Positions 8,959-18,294 of a stretch of DNA of 64,000 nt are shown one piece after another. Under the pieces are notes generated by a model, which was given only the letters and a program-made list of their open reading frames with translations, was not told the DNA's origin and did no database searches. Origin of the DNA: Enterococcus viikkiensis (GTDB lineage: Bacteria; Bacillota; Bacilli; Lactobacillales; Enterococcaceae). How positions within the stretch are numbered: position 1 is the first letter of the stretch; the number at the start of each line of letters is the position of its first letter. Location: assembly GCF_005405345.1 (NCBI RefSeq), contig NZ_BJDW01000001.1, forward strand, positions 1 through 64,000, given 5' to 3'. The translations under genes and the position numbers were made by a program.

Positions 8959-10722
8959 TTATTTAACCTTAATCCTCTCTATTTGTTTATTTTTAATATT
9001 ATAAAATAAACTTACGATGAGTATTATAATTCCGATTAATTTTAATCCAAAAACAAATTTTATGCTTAGAGAAGATTTATAACTAATAACAGCAGTGTTT
9101 CTCCCAATTTCTGGTTTTACAACTAAGGCACCTAGATTAGTTTTGTTGAGTTTATCACCATTTAATTTTTTACCATTCAAATTTATTACGGAATGATTAT
9201 ACACGGCAACTGGCAATTGTACATCATCTTTATTTATACTGTTCCATTCAATCTTAATCTCTGCACTTTTTGTTATTGTTCTTGTGTATTTTAATGGATT
9301 ATCTATGAATTGCTCTTCGTATTCTTTATAAGGATTGTTGGAATATATTAATTCGTTATTGGAATTATTAGGTATTGGTAAGTAGTCTGGAGTCCCTTTT
9401 ACTACAGCATTAAGCCCATCTGCTAATTTTGGACTTTTGAAAGCCTTTCTTAAAAGTTCTGGATCTTTTACCCTCATGCTAGTTTTATTATTTCCGCCTG
9501 CTGTTGGATCATCCCCTTGCCAAAGCCATGACTGCGAACTTATATACGCATTGATGTTTAGTACAGAAATAAAGCATAAAACTATAACTGAAGAAAACAG
9601 TATTGTTTTGTATTCAGCAGTTTTATTAATAGATATTTTTTCAATGACCATCGAAAAAGCAACAATCAATAAAACATACGATACTATATCAAATCTGTGA
9701 GGAAATTGGAAAGTCTGTAAGAATGGGATAATTCTAGGCAAATCATCCCAAGGTAATACTCCTGAGGCTAAAACTAAAAAAAATCCACCTATAACTGCAG
9801 AAAATCTTTCTTCAATAACGCTCTTTTTCCAATTAAGTACTATCACTGATATAGAAAAAACAAAAATAATAATATATACCAATCCTATATTATATAGATC
9901 GTTTCTGACAGGTAGAAATTTAACTACATCTCCTGACATCTGGTTTTGATGAAAAGGCTGCAGTATATTATTTGATAAGTATGGATCAAGAAATCCAACT
10001 ATAGAGTTCGCGGAAAGTAACATGGCGACCCCAATGGATAGCCCCATTTGTCTCAGCCAATAAAGTTTCTTTTTAGATTTAATAAAACTGAATACAAAAA
10101 ACGGTAAGATAGCCATTAGACCTATAATAAGAGTCATCATATGTGTAGATAACAAAATACTGACTGTAGCCGCTAAGCCAACAATGCTTATTGGCTTTTC
10201 TCTATCAATTATAGATTTAAAAGCAGGTATAAACAATAATGGTAAAAAAGCAGCACCCCAACTATTAAAAGCTTGGGCAATTGGATAAAACGAAACAGAT
10301 GCTGAAGACATATACAAAATGGAAGCTAAAATACTCACTCGATTTGAAAGTTTCATGTATTTTGTCAATGAATACATAGTGACTCCAGAAATAAAAAAGC
10401 ATATGAAAGAACTAACTATCTGAAATTTAGTCCAAGATTTCAAAATTGACAGGAGTAATCCCATTATGAAAGAAAAATCCCAGCCATAAAAAGCATTGAT
10501 AATTCTTCCTGTCGAATTAAAGCCAAATAGAGATTGAAAATAATTGAATTTACCTGTTTCTATTTGCATCGACATTTCAAAAAAACGATTAAAATGAAAC
10601 ATCACATCTGACCCCAGAATGATAGCTCTTTTATAAAACTGTGGCGAAACCATAACAAAAGAAACAAGTAGTAATATCACTATTCCCGAAAGAATCTCTT
10701 TATTAAAAAAATTTTTTTTCAA
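8959..10722 (-). CDS. Large polytopic membrane protein, GT-C/PTPS-related-like
   Basis: A 587-residue protein with about 11-12 membrane helices, an extracytoplasmic segment near residues 390-560, and a final helix followed by a basic tail. The N-terminus with GSDVMFHFNRFFEM shortly after helix 1 resembles membrane-bound GT-C-like glycosyltransferase or PTPS-related membrane proteins, which use polyprenyl-phosphate sugars outside the membrane. The start is a TTG at 10722 with a weak TAGGTAG site; no better start exists nearby. It is much more AT-rich than epaO upstream, suggesting a different origin. It may glycosylate the exported polymer, but this is only inferred. Confidence 0.6.
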   Translation of the reverse strand: MKKNFFNKEILSGIVILLLVSFVMVSPQFYKRAIILGSDVMFHFNRFFEMSMQIETGKFNYFQSLFGFNSTGRIINAFYGWDFSFIMGLLLSILKSWTKFQIVSSFICFFISGVTMYSLTKYMKLSNRVSILASILYMSSASVSFYPIAQAFNSWGAAFLPLLFIPAFKSIIDREKPISIVGLAATVSILLSTHMMTLIIGLMAILPFFVFSFIKSKKKLYWLRQMGLSIGVAMLLSANSIVGFLDPYLSNNILQPFHQNQMSGDVVKFLPVRNDLYNIGLVYIIIFVFSISVIVLNWKKSVIEERFSAVIGGFFLVLASGVLPWDDLPRIIPFLQTFQFPHRFDIVSYVLLIVAFSMVIEKISINKTAEYKTILFSSVIVLCFISVLNINAYISSQSWLWQGDDPTAGGNNKTSMRVKDPELLRKAFKSPKLADGLNAVVKGTPDYLPIPNNSNNELIYSNNPYKEYEEQFIDNPLKYTRTITKSAEIKIEWNSINKDDVQLPVAVYNHSVINLNGKKLNGDKLNKTNLGALVVKPEIGRNTAVISYKSSLSIKFVFGLKLIGIIILIVSLFYNIKNKQIERIKVK

Positions 10723-10808
10723 ATGTTCTACCTACTATCCTATATAAGTATATTTCATTACGCCAAGTAGTATTTTCCTAATGAAAAATTTTTAAATTGT
10801 ATTCCTTA

Positions 10809-12953
10809 TTAATTCTCTAACCTCACCGAAAAATCTCCCCTAACTCTTGTCAAATTAGGATTATAATACGGATCATTTCCGATGTATTTTGTCCAAGTAT
10901 CTTCCATATACTTCGTCTCTTTTTCAAATCGTGCTTGTTTTTCTGGTGTGTTTTCATATCCGCGTGATTGGGATTCGAAGTGATAAAGCTCTGCTCCATG
11001 CAGCCAAACATTGTTATGTCCTCTTTCATATTCTCTCAGGCAAAGGTCCACATCATTGAAAGCCACGGTCAATTCTTCATTAAAGCCGCCAATTTCAGCA
11101 AAATCTTTCGCTCGAATCATCATACAAGCGGCTGTGACCGCTAAATAATCAACATTGATCTCAAGTTTACCGAAGTAACCAAAATCACCGCGAGGAAAGG
11201 TATGATGCCCATGACCTGCTGCGCCGCCCATGCCTAAAATAACACCTGCATGCTGAATCGTATTATTAGGATAATATAATTTGGCACCGACGCATCCGAT
11301 GCGCTCAAACTGTGCAAAGGACACCATCTTCGTCATCCACTCTGGCGTAATCACTTCAGTATCGTTATTTAAGAATAATAAATATTTTCCTTTGGCCACT
11401 TTAGCAGCTAGATTATTAATCCGAGAATAGTTGAAGGGAATGTTAATTGACTCTACCGCAAATCGTTCATCTAATTGTTTTTGATAATCTGCATATAGAT
11501 CCTTCATTTCGGATTGATCACTGCCATTATCCGCCATTATGATTTCATAATTAGGATAGGTGGTCTTTTCAATAATTGAATCGACGCAGCGTTTTACATC
11601 ATCATAGCCATTTCTAGTAGGAATAATCACGCTGACCAAATCCTCTGATAATACTTGATAATCAACATCGTATAGGCCATTGCCTGCTGCATGGTTGACA
11701 CTTGCTTCGAGTCCACGACGAGCAATTGCATCTTGGACAGCTTTCAAGCCGGCATCAAAGGCATAGCTCTTGGTTGATTGATCGGCCGCAGTTGAACTTG
11801 GCAAGATGCGCCAGTAATATAAGACTTGCGGAATATGAGCGATTCGCTCAGCCGTTGTCTGTTCGGCGAACCGCAGAACTAAGTCATAATCTTGTGAGCC
11901 CTCATAGCCAACTCGGAAGCCGCCGATTTTTTCCATAATAGATCGACGATAAACACCTAAATGAGAAATATAGTTTGTGCCTAACAATAAATCAGGCGAC
12001 CAATCCGGTTTGAACGCTGGGTCAAACCGTTTACCGGCCATATCGATCTTATCTTCGTCGCTATAGATTAAATCTAACTCGGCATTTTCATTTAATCTTT
12101 TTATCACTTCGTATAAAGCGATTGGTGCTAATTCATCATCATTGTCTAACAGAGCTACAAATTCACCCGTTGCGATTTCTAAAGCTGAATTGGTGGCTTT
12201 TGAGATATGACCGTTTTCTGGACGAAAAACAATTTTGATACGAGAATCTTGAGCTGCATATTTTTCTAATAATGGACGAACCGTAACATCAGTCGAATGA
12301 TCATCCGCCATACACAATTCCCAATGAGTGTAAAATTGTTTTTGGACCGATTCGATACATTTAGCGAGCCATTTTTCTTCTACATTGTAGACCGGCATTA
12401 ATATAGAAATGACTGGTTGATACTCAAAAGCAGCAATCTCTGCTTTGATCGCCTCAACATCCCAGTTTTCATTTTCAACGATCCACTGTTGGTAGCTTTG
12501 ATCCGATTGTTTTACTTGTTCCAACGTCACCCGTCGAAGTGTGTTTTTTAATCCATTCCGCTTTAAATATCCGAGAGCTTTTCGTGCTTTCCCGTAGAAG
12601 CGTTGAAGCTGCAAAGGTTGTTTGGGTTCCTTCAAAATATTTTCGTTTGGAATAAATGTTTTGATTTGTTTATGCTCACCGAAGACAAAATCCAGCACAA
12701 TTTCCTTGGTTGGATTAGCAACCTTGATCATGATAGTAAAGCCCATGGCTAAACTCGCACTAGTTTTATGAGCAGCTGCTACGTCTGAGCGAGGATAAAA
12801 CTCAGTTTTATCCTCGACAACATTATTTTTTTGGATAGTTAATACAGGTAATTTCTTTGCTTCTAAATCAAGGGCCCAACCTTTAACTTCTAATTGTTTT
12901 GTTTCTGGTTGATACTTGCATTGATCAATGCAAACTTGTTCGTGTTTTGCCAT
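10809..12953 (-). CDS. epaO: EpaO-like tandem GT2 glycosyltransferase
   Basis: A 714-residue cytoplasmic protein with three parts: an N-terminal beta-rich module (1-110), a first GT2 domain (from about 180) with VISILMPVYNVEEKW, MADDHSTD, NGHISKATNSAL and LLDNDDELAP, and a second GT2 domain (from about 440) with VSVIIPTRNGYDDV, MADNGSD and LFLNNDTEV. Both domains keep their DXD-type metal motifs, so both may be active. Such dual enzymes commonly make alternating rhamnose linkages in rhamnopolysaccharides. The start ATG follows GGAGG by 8 nt, and the gene begins 4 nt after epaN. The symbol rests on domain layout and order beside epaN and epaLM. Confidence 0.85.
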   Translation of the reverse strand: MAKHEQVCIDQCKYQPETKQLEVKGWALDLEAKKLPVLTIQKNNVVEDKTEFYPRSDVAAAHKTSASLAMGFTIMIKVANPTKEIVLDFVFGEHKQIKTFIPNENILKEPKQPLQLQRFYGKARKALGYLKRNGLKNTLRRVTLEQVKQSDQSYQQWIVENENWDVEAIKAEIAAFEYQPVISILMPVYNVEEKWLAKCIESVQKQFYTHWELCMADDHSTDVTVRPLLEKYAAQDSRIKIVFRPENGHISKATNSALEIATGEFVALLDNDDELAPIALYEVIKRLNENAELDLIYSDEDKIDMAGKRFDPAFKPDWSPDLLLGTNYISHLGVYRRSIMEKIGGFRVGYEGSQDYDLVLRFAEQTTAERIAHIPQVLYYWRILPSSTAADQSTKSYAFDAGLKAVQDAIARRGLEASVNHAAGNGLYDVDYQVLSEDLVSVIIPTRNGYDDVKRCVDSIIEKTTYPNYEIIMADNGSDQSEMKDLYADYQKQLDERFAVESINIPFNYSRINNLAAKVAKGKYLLFLNNDTEVITPEWMTKMVSFAQFERIGCVGAKLYYPNNTIQHAGVILGMGGAAGHGHHTFPRGDFGYFGKLEINVDYLAVTAACMMIRAKDFAEIGGFNEELTVAFNDVDLCLREYERGHNNVWLHGAELYHFESQSRGYENTPEKQARFEKETKYMEDTWTKYIGNDPYYNPNLTRVRGDFSVRLEN

Positions 12954-12957
12954 CGGA

Positions 12958-15900
12958 TTAACCTCCTATGCTGAATTGATTTGGATTGATCAATGGATCG
13001 TTCAATTCGTGAGAATATTTTTCTGTTAAAGCAACATATGCATCTTTTTTAACACTAAAATGATTTTCTCCAGGATAGCGAACTTCAAAATACGGATCAA
13101 AAATCATTTTTTTATGTCCTTGAGCCAAACGGATTGAAAGATCAATCCCTTTGATTTGGAACGGCAAACTCATATCGAAGCCGCCCAAGGCTAAAAAATC
13201 TGTCTTGCGAATGATTAAACAATCTTCCGTAGCAGTATAAATTTCTCGTGGCAACGTTGGTCGGAAATAAGTTCCAATCGTTTTATTTGATAAGCCTTGC
13301 TGTTCATAGACAATTCGTTCGTTGGCAGGATCAATAATTACTCCACAATTTAAAATAGCTTCGTCTTTACTAATAATTTTACCTGTTACAGCACCAACAT
13401 TAGGCAAGCGAACAAAATTCATGGCTTCCTTCAACCAACTTATTTTAGTTGGCACTAGTTCTTCCGTTAGAAAGACTAAAAACTCACCTTCTGCATCTTT
13501 GGCTAACTCATTTTCATCTTTACCATCAAAGGTTTTGATCCGTCCATCACTTACTATTGAATTATTAACTAGAATTTCAAAATCCGGCCAATCAGTCATT
13601 AATAATTCTCGGAGTTGTTTTTCATTTGTTTTTCCGCTAATAATAATTGAAACTTTTGGCGTTGTTTCATATTTAAAATCAATTTTATACGCACCGTAAT
13701 TTTTTGTCATAGAGACGGTGCCTTCTAAGTCACGGCGTTCAACCGCCGCTTGCAAGGCATTTTGTCCAGCGACATAGGCATATTCCTTACTTTGAGGGTC
13801 CATCGCCACTGAGGTCTCGATAGTGCGCCAATGGTAAAGAATATTAGGAATATGATAAATCTCTTTGGCTGTCTCTGTTGCTCGCAATACAAAATCATAA
13901 TCTTGACTGCCGTTGAATTCAGTTCTTAATCCACCAATTGTATCCAGGATCGAACGCTTCACCACGACAAAATGAGTAATATAATTATGGCCCAGTAATA
14001 GCGTCTCATTCCAATTAGGTTTGAAAAATGGATCAAAACGTTTGCCACTTATAGATAACTTATCCTCATCCGTGTAAATAAATTCGCGCTTTTGATCTTC
14101 ATTTAATGCGGTTACTACTTCCAGTAAGGCTGTGTCCGCCAAAATATCATCATTATCTAAAAAGCCGACATATTCACCCGTTGCAATCTCAATCGCTGAA
14201 TTGGTCGCCTCTGAAATGTGCCCATTTTTTTCTCTCAAGACAAGCTTCACTCGTTCATCATTAGCGGCTAATTCTTGTAATAAAGGTTTTATATGTTCTT
14301 TAGGTGATGCATCGTCTGCTAAGCATAATTCCCAATTAGAATAAATCTGATCAGTTAGTGATTTGACACAAGCTCGCAGCCATTTTTCATCGACATTATA
14401 GACAGGTACCACAAGAGAAATTTTAGGTTGGAAAGTCAGTTGATCCGCTACTTCGATTGATTGGGCCCGCATGGGTTTCTCCACTTTCATTATCCACTCT
14501 TCATAATTAGCACTTTGATGTTTAGAGCGTTGATAATTTTTTAGCGCCCCTGAAATGCCATTACGTTTAATAGAGCCCAATAATCGACGAACTTTTTTCA
14601 AAGATGGTGTAGTCGTTGTTTGATTATTTTTTACCAAAACCGGAAAAAGCTGATCTCGTTCGTCTAACACAAATAGCTTGAGACTATTTGCAACTTGCAT
14701 GTCTTTAATTGTCAGAATAAAGCCAAATTTTTCAGTTGAAGAAATATCAAAAACTTCATTCACATCTGGACGATAAATGCGATTAAGTTGGATTTGTTTC
14801 ATCGATTCAGCCAATAAAAAGTCTAACGGCTGCTGAGCCAATTCTGAGAACCCCCAGCCCTTAATGATCGCTTCATTTTCAGAATCATTATTTTCGATGG
14901 ATTCAATCATTAACTTAATTCCTTTAATATCACTAATCGCTTCAACATAAGGAATATTTTTTACTTGATAATCATATTGATCCAAATAACTCAGTTTTAA
15001 TGATAACAAACGATTTTTTTCTTTTTCTTTCACAACGTCTTCCATTAATTGGACTTCAGAAGGAAAAAATTCTTCTTCATTTAGGACGGCGACGTTTACT
15101 GAAAATTCTTTCCCAGCAACATTTGGTCCGTCAATCACTACAAATGGTTCTTCTGTAATGTTTGGAAACATCAATAAATCTTCCTGGTACCATGAAGCAT
15201 TCGTTTCCTCAATACTAATCAATTGATTGTTAACAACAATTGAAAGCCGAATTGTAGCAGGAACCTTCCCAATTACGATTCTCAATTTTTCTACATTTTT
15301 TGGTGCTAGGTGCGTCGTCATTTTGTTTTCACCTGTATGATTATTAAAAATGTAGGGTTCAATTTGAAATTCACCATCAATCAAGTAGGCCAGTTGCATT
15401 TGTTTATTGTAATTAGAATTCATCGGCTCAACCCGCTCCGGATTTTCAACTGGCTCTTTTCGCAATGCATAAAAATATTGATAGACCTCTCCAAAAGGAC
15501 GATTCTTAAAATCATAACGGATAATTTCTGGTAATTCTTCGTAGCTGGCCGATAATTCATTCTGTCCGACTTGCGAGTAAGTGAAATCTTCTCGACGTAT
15601 CGTTAATCCGATTCGACCAAATAATTCTTCAAATCCTTGTTGTGTATAGAAACTATTGTGTGTGCGGTCTAGGAGACCATATTGTTTCCAATCAAGCTTA
15701 TTATTAAATAAATCGATCATGACTGAATTATGAGCTAAGTTAGGAAATGTGAGTAGTATTTCACCATTTGGTGCTAAAAACTTACTTGCTTCTTGTAACG
15801 CCTTTTCGGAATCCGTCAGATGCTCTAAGACATCGGCAAAGACGATAAAATCAAAGCTTTTCCCTGCAAAGTGACTGTTCCATTTATATTCTTCGATGTT

Positions 15901-16119
15901 TCCTAAAAAGCCGTCCTGAGCAAAGCTCATGACGTGCTTAAATAAGACTGGATCAAATTCTACGATCGATACATTACATTTCTTTTCGTTGATTAAATAC
16001 TGGGTCATCCGACCATTACCTGGACCAAATTCCAACACTGAAGAGCCTTCAGTGATTTGACTGATAATTTTTCCAACGCTTGTATGTTCTTCCAGGGACA
16101 AATCAAAATCATACTTCAT
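12958..16119 (-). CDS. epaN: EpaN-like fusion: methyltransferase plus two GT2 domains
   Basis: A protein of about 1053 residues. The N-terminus is a class I SAM methyltransferase (VLEFGPGNGR at about 28-37, then FDFIVFADVLEHL). A linker leads to a first GT2 domain (about 590-830) with PKISLVVPVYNVDEKW, LADDASP, NGHISEATNSAI and FLDNDDILAD, then a second GT2-like domain (about 855-1050). The second domain lacks the DXD: the place of NNDTEV in EpaO is taken by TEELVPT, so it is probably non-catalytic. An upstream in-frame ATG (16140) overlaps epaM by 19 nt. The ATG at 16119 starts MKYDFDL, typical of this methyltransferase family, and is preceded by GGAAGGA with long spacing. It probably extends and caps or methylates the rhamnan. 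Confidence 0.85.
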   Translation of the reverse strand: MKYDFDLSLEEHTSVGKIISQITEGSSVLEFGPGNGRMTQYLINEKKCNVSIVEFDPVLFKHVMSFAQDGFLGNIEEYKWNSHFAGKSFDFIVFADVLEHLTDSEKALQEASKFLAPNGEILLTFPNLAHNSVMIDLFNNKLDWKQYGLLDRTHNSFYTQQGFEELFGRIGLTIRREDFTYSQVGQNELSASYEELPEIIRYDFKNRPFGEVYQYFYALRKEPVENPERVEPMNSNYNKQMQLAYLIDGEFQIEPYIFNNHTGENKMTTHLAPKNVEKLRIVIGKVPATIRLSIVVNNQLISIEETNASWYQEDLLMFPNITEEPFVVIDGPNVAGKEFSVNVAVLNEEEFFPSEVQLMEDVVKEKEKNRLLSLKLSYLDQYDYQVKNIPYVEAISDIKGIKLMIESIENNDSENEAIIKGWGFSELAQQPLDFLLAESMKQIQLNRIYRPDVNEVFDISSTEKFGFILTIKDMQVANSLKLFVLDERDQLFPVLVKNNQTTTTPSLKKVRRLLGSIKRNGISGALKNYQRSKHQSANYEEWIMKVEKPMRAQSIEVADQLTFQPKISLVVPVYNVDEKWLRACVKSLTDQIYSNWELCLADDASPKEHIKPLLQELAANDERVKLVLREKNGHISEATNSAIEIATGEYVGFLDNDDILADTALLEVVTALNEDQKREFIYTDEDKLSISGKRFDPFFKPNWNETLLLGHNYITHFVVVKRSILDTIGGLRTEFNGSQDYDFVLRATETAKEIYHIPNILYHWRTIETSVAMDPQSKEYAYVAGQNALQAAVERRDLEGTVSMTKNYGAYKIDFKYETTPKVSIIISGKTNEKQLRELLMTDWPDFEILVNNSIVSDGRIKTFDGKDENELAKDAEGEFLVFLTEELVPTKISWLKEAMNFVRLPNVGAVTGKIISKDEAILNCGVIIDPANERIVYEQQGLSNKTIGTYFRPTLPREIYTATEDCLIIRKTDFLALGGFDMSLPFQIKGIDLSIRLAQGHKKMIFDPYFEVRYPGENHFSVKKDAYVALTEKYSHELNDPLINPNQFSIGG

Positions 16120-16121
16120 AA

Positions 16122-17327
16122 CTAAATCGTATCCTTCCATTTATGATCCAAGACTACGATGCCCTCACCAACATACTTACCAGAAATAAACATCGTTAGG
16201 TATCTTGTTTTATAAACTAAAGGCACCGTTGCATTCTCCTCAAAAACGGCGACATCAAAATAATACTCGCCACCTAAAAGTGCCATTTTTTCATACTCCA
16301 AATAAAAGACATTTAAACCTTTTTTCCAAGGGATCGACTCTTCGTCTAATAACGTATTCAGCCCACAAACATAATTATTGTCTACAGTACGAATCGCTAC
16401 ACCTAAAACTGGTTTTTTTATGCTATCATCTTTCACGTTATATGTTACTTTAACAACTACTTTGCTATCTTGTTCGACGATTTCTAACGGATGCAACTCT
16501 CCATCAAGAAGTTCTGCGGATTTAACCTCAACGATATCGTAAGCCGAGAACTCTTCGAAACTAGAGCTATCACGATCCACCGTTTTCAATGATTTTTTCT
16601 TCAAGAAATTCTCATAGTCTTCCGTGATTTCCATCGTATCTCCTTCTGCTTCCACCACACCATTCTTTAGCCAATACACGCGATCGCAAAAACGACGAAC
16701 AGCATTGACATCGTGAGAAACAAAAAGAATCGTTTTGCCAGCATTACGCAACTCAGTGAATTTCTCCATACATTTCAATTGGAATTCTAAGTCACCCACC
16801 GCCAACGCCTCATCGACGATTAGAATATCTGGGTCGACATTGATTGCTACAGCAAATGCCAAGCGCACAAACATCCCACTAGAATAAGTTTTGACTGGTT
16901 GATATAAATGATCGCCAATATCCGCGAAATTAATAATGTCATCGACTTTTTCAGCCATTTCTTCTCGGGAATAACCTAATACCATCCCATTAAGAAAAAT
17001 ATTTTCATACCCGCTATATTCTGGATTAAAACCTGAACCAAGCTCAAGCAAGGCGGCAATATTTCCTTTGATTTTCAATTCACCACTTGTCGGTGTTAAA
17101 ACGCCCGTGATAATTTTTAAAATAGTTGATTTACCTGATCCGTTTTCTCCAATAAAACCAACCATTTCTCCTTTATTCACTTTAACATTCACATCATTCA
17201 GAGCGTAAAAAATTTCATGATAGATTTTTCTAGTCACACTCAAAGCCTCTTTCAATCGGTCCGAAGGCTTTTTATACATATCATATTTCTTTGTTAAATG
17301 GTTAATTTCAATTACTGTCTCAGTCAT
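16122..17327 (-). CDS. epaM: Polysaccharide ABC exporter ATPase (Wzt/TagH type)
   Basis: A 401-residue ATP-binding protein with Walker A GENGSGKST (60-68), Q-loop LELGSGFNPEYSGYENI, the ABC signature YSSGMFVRLAFA (about 148) and Walker B PDILIVDEALAVGD (about 166). Residues about 240-401 form a Wzt-C-like beta-sandwich that in this family recognises the end of the exported glycan. It pairs with the permease EpaL immediately upstream to export a lipid-linked polysaccharide. The ATG follows AAGGAG. The terminal-recognition domain fits with the methyltransferase module in EpaN next door, since chain-end modification often signals export. Confidence 0.92.
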   Translation of the reverse strand: MTETVIEINHLTKKYDMYKKPSDRLKEALSVTRKIYHEIFYALNDVNVKVNKGEMVGFIGENGSGKSTILKIITGVLTPTSGELKIKGNIAALLELGSGFNPEYSGYENIFLNGMVLGYSREEMAEKVDDIINFADIGDHLYQPVKTYSSGMFVRLAFAVAINVDPDILIVDEALAVGDLEFQLKCMEKFTELRNAGKTILFVSHDVNAVRRFCDRVYWLKNGVVEAEGDTMEITEDYENFLKKKSLKTVDRDSSSFEEFSAYDIVEVKSAELLDGELHPLEIVEQDSKVVVKVTYNVKDDSIKKPVLGVAIRTVDNNYVCGLNTLLDEESIPWKKGLNVFYLEYEKMALLGGEYYFDVAVFEENATVPLVYKTRYLTMFISGKYVGEGIVVLDHKWKDTI

Positions 17328-17341
17328 GTCGTTTTATCTCC

Positions 17342-18154
17342 TTATAGAACGTCAGAAAAATGTGGTTTCAAGCGTTTGAACACAATGCTACCGACCACTA
17401 ATAAAATTATAGTCACTAGCCAAAAATAGATTGACAGTAAAGGTTTTTCCCAAAACCATTGCTCGCCAAAAAAAGCATCCCGATAGCCTTGGACTACGTA
17501 GAACATAGGATTAAATTTTAAAATGAATTGAATGGTTGGGTGAGCGGCAAATTGGTTAATACTCCACAACACAGGAGTACCCCACATCAATGCTTGCATT
17601 ATCACACCAATAAATTGATTGATATCTGGGAAGAATGGTTGAATGGATGAAGTAATCCAAGTCAATCCAGTTAAGAACATCATCATACTAAATAAATAAT
17701 AAAACATTTGTAAGGTATGTAAACCAGGCATTTCATGATTAAACATCGCAACAATAAAGGCAATCACAATAAAAAAGACATGCATGTACAATGCCGAAAA
17801 GAGTTTCACCGACGGTAAAATACGAATATTAAAAACAACTTTTTTTACTAGATAACTATATTCACGAAAGACATTTGTAGCAGACCCAAGTACTTCCGAA
17901 AAATACATCCATGGAACCAATCCCGTCAACAAGAATACGATAAATGGATACTTGCCGTCTGTCATTTGTGCTTTAAAGCCGACGCCAAAAACAAACCAAT
18001 AAGTAATAACCATCACTAACGGATTTGCGAAGGCCCAAAAAATTCCTAATGCCGACCCTGCATATCGTGCTTTAAAATCATTCACAGAAAATTGTTTCAA
18101 TAAGGTACGATTTTGAAAAATTTCTTTAAAAAAACTCAGTAAGTCTTTAAACAT
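17342..18154 (-). CDS. epaL: Polysaccharide ABC exporter permease (Wzm/TagG type)
   Basis: A 270-residue ABC-2 type permease with six membrane helices. FSVNDFKARYAGSALGIFWAF near the N-terminus (given here without the last residues) and the FFPDINQFIGVIMQ and FNPMFYVVQGYRD motifs are typical of TagG/Wzm proteins. The frame opens 15 nt further upstream at 18169, but AGAGG lies 7 nt before the ATG at 18154. A terminator and then a promoter lie just upstream, so epaL probably starts a separate transcript running epaL-M-N-O. Confidence 0.92.
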   Translation of the reverse strand: MFKDLLSFFKEIFQNRTLLKQFSVNDFKARYAGSALGIFWAFANPLVMVITYWFVFGVGFKAQMTDGKYPFIVFLLTGLVPWMYFSEVLGSATNVFREYSYLVKKVVFNIRILPSVKLFSALYMHVFFIVIAFIVAMFNHEMPGLHTLQMFYYLFSMMMFLTGLTWITSSIQPFFPDINQFIGVIMQALMWGTPVLWSINQFAAHPTIQFILKFNPMFYVVQGYRDAFFGEQWFWEKPLLSIYFWLVTIILLVVGSIVFKRLKPHFSDVL

Positions 18155-18211
18155 TTTTTTACCTCTCATCTAGCTCTTGTTTGATTATTTTCACTGTTGA
18201 TTAACGTTATT

Positions 18212-18240
18212 ATTCTACAGAAAGAAGTATATAAAAGCAA
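18212..18240 (-). promoter_or_regulatory. Predicted promoter of epaLMNO
   Basis: On the minus strand TTGCTT (18235-18240) and TAGAAT (18212-18217) are separated by 17 nt, directly after a strong terminator and about 58 nt before the epaL start. The -10 matches 5 of 6 consensus bases and the -35 matches 3 of 6. Confidence 0.55.
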
Positions 18241-18246
18241 GGTCAC

Positions 18247-18289
18247 AAAAAAAAAGCTTAGATGTTTAAGAGCATCTAAACTTTTTTTT
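18247..18289. terminator. Intrinsic terminator between the epaK-position gene and epaL
   Basis: TTAGATG (18258-18264) pairs with CATCTAA (18273-18279) around an 8-nt loop. The stem is extended by AAAG/CTTT after one mismatch and flanked by nine A on one side and seven T on the other. It terminates the upstream minus-strand genes and could work in both directions. Confidence 0.8.
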
Positions 18290-18294
18290 AAGGT

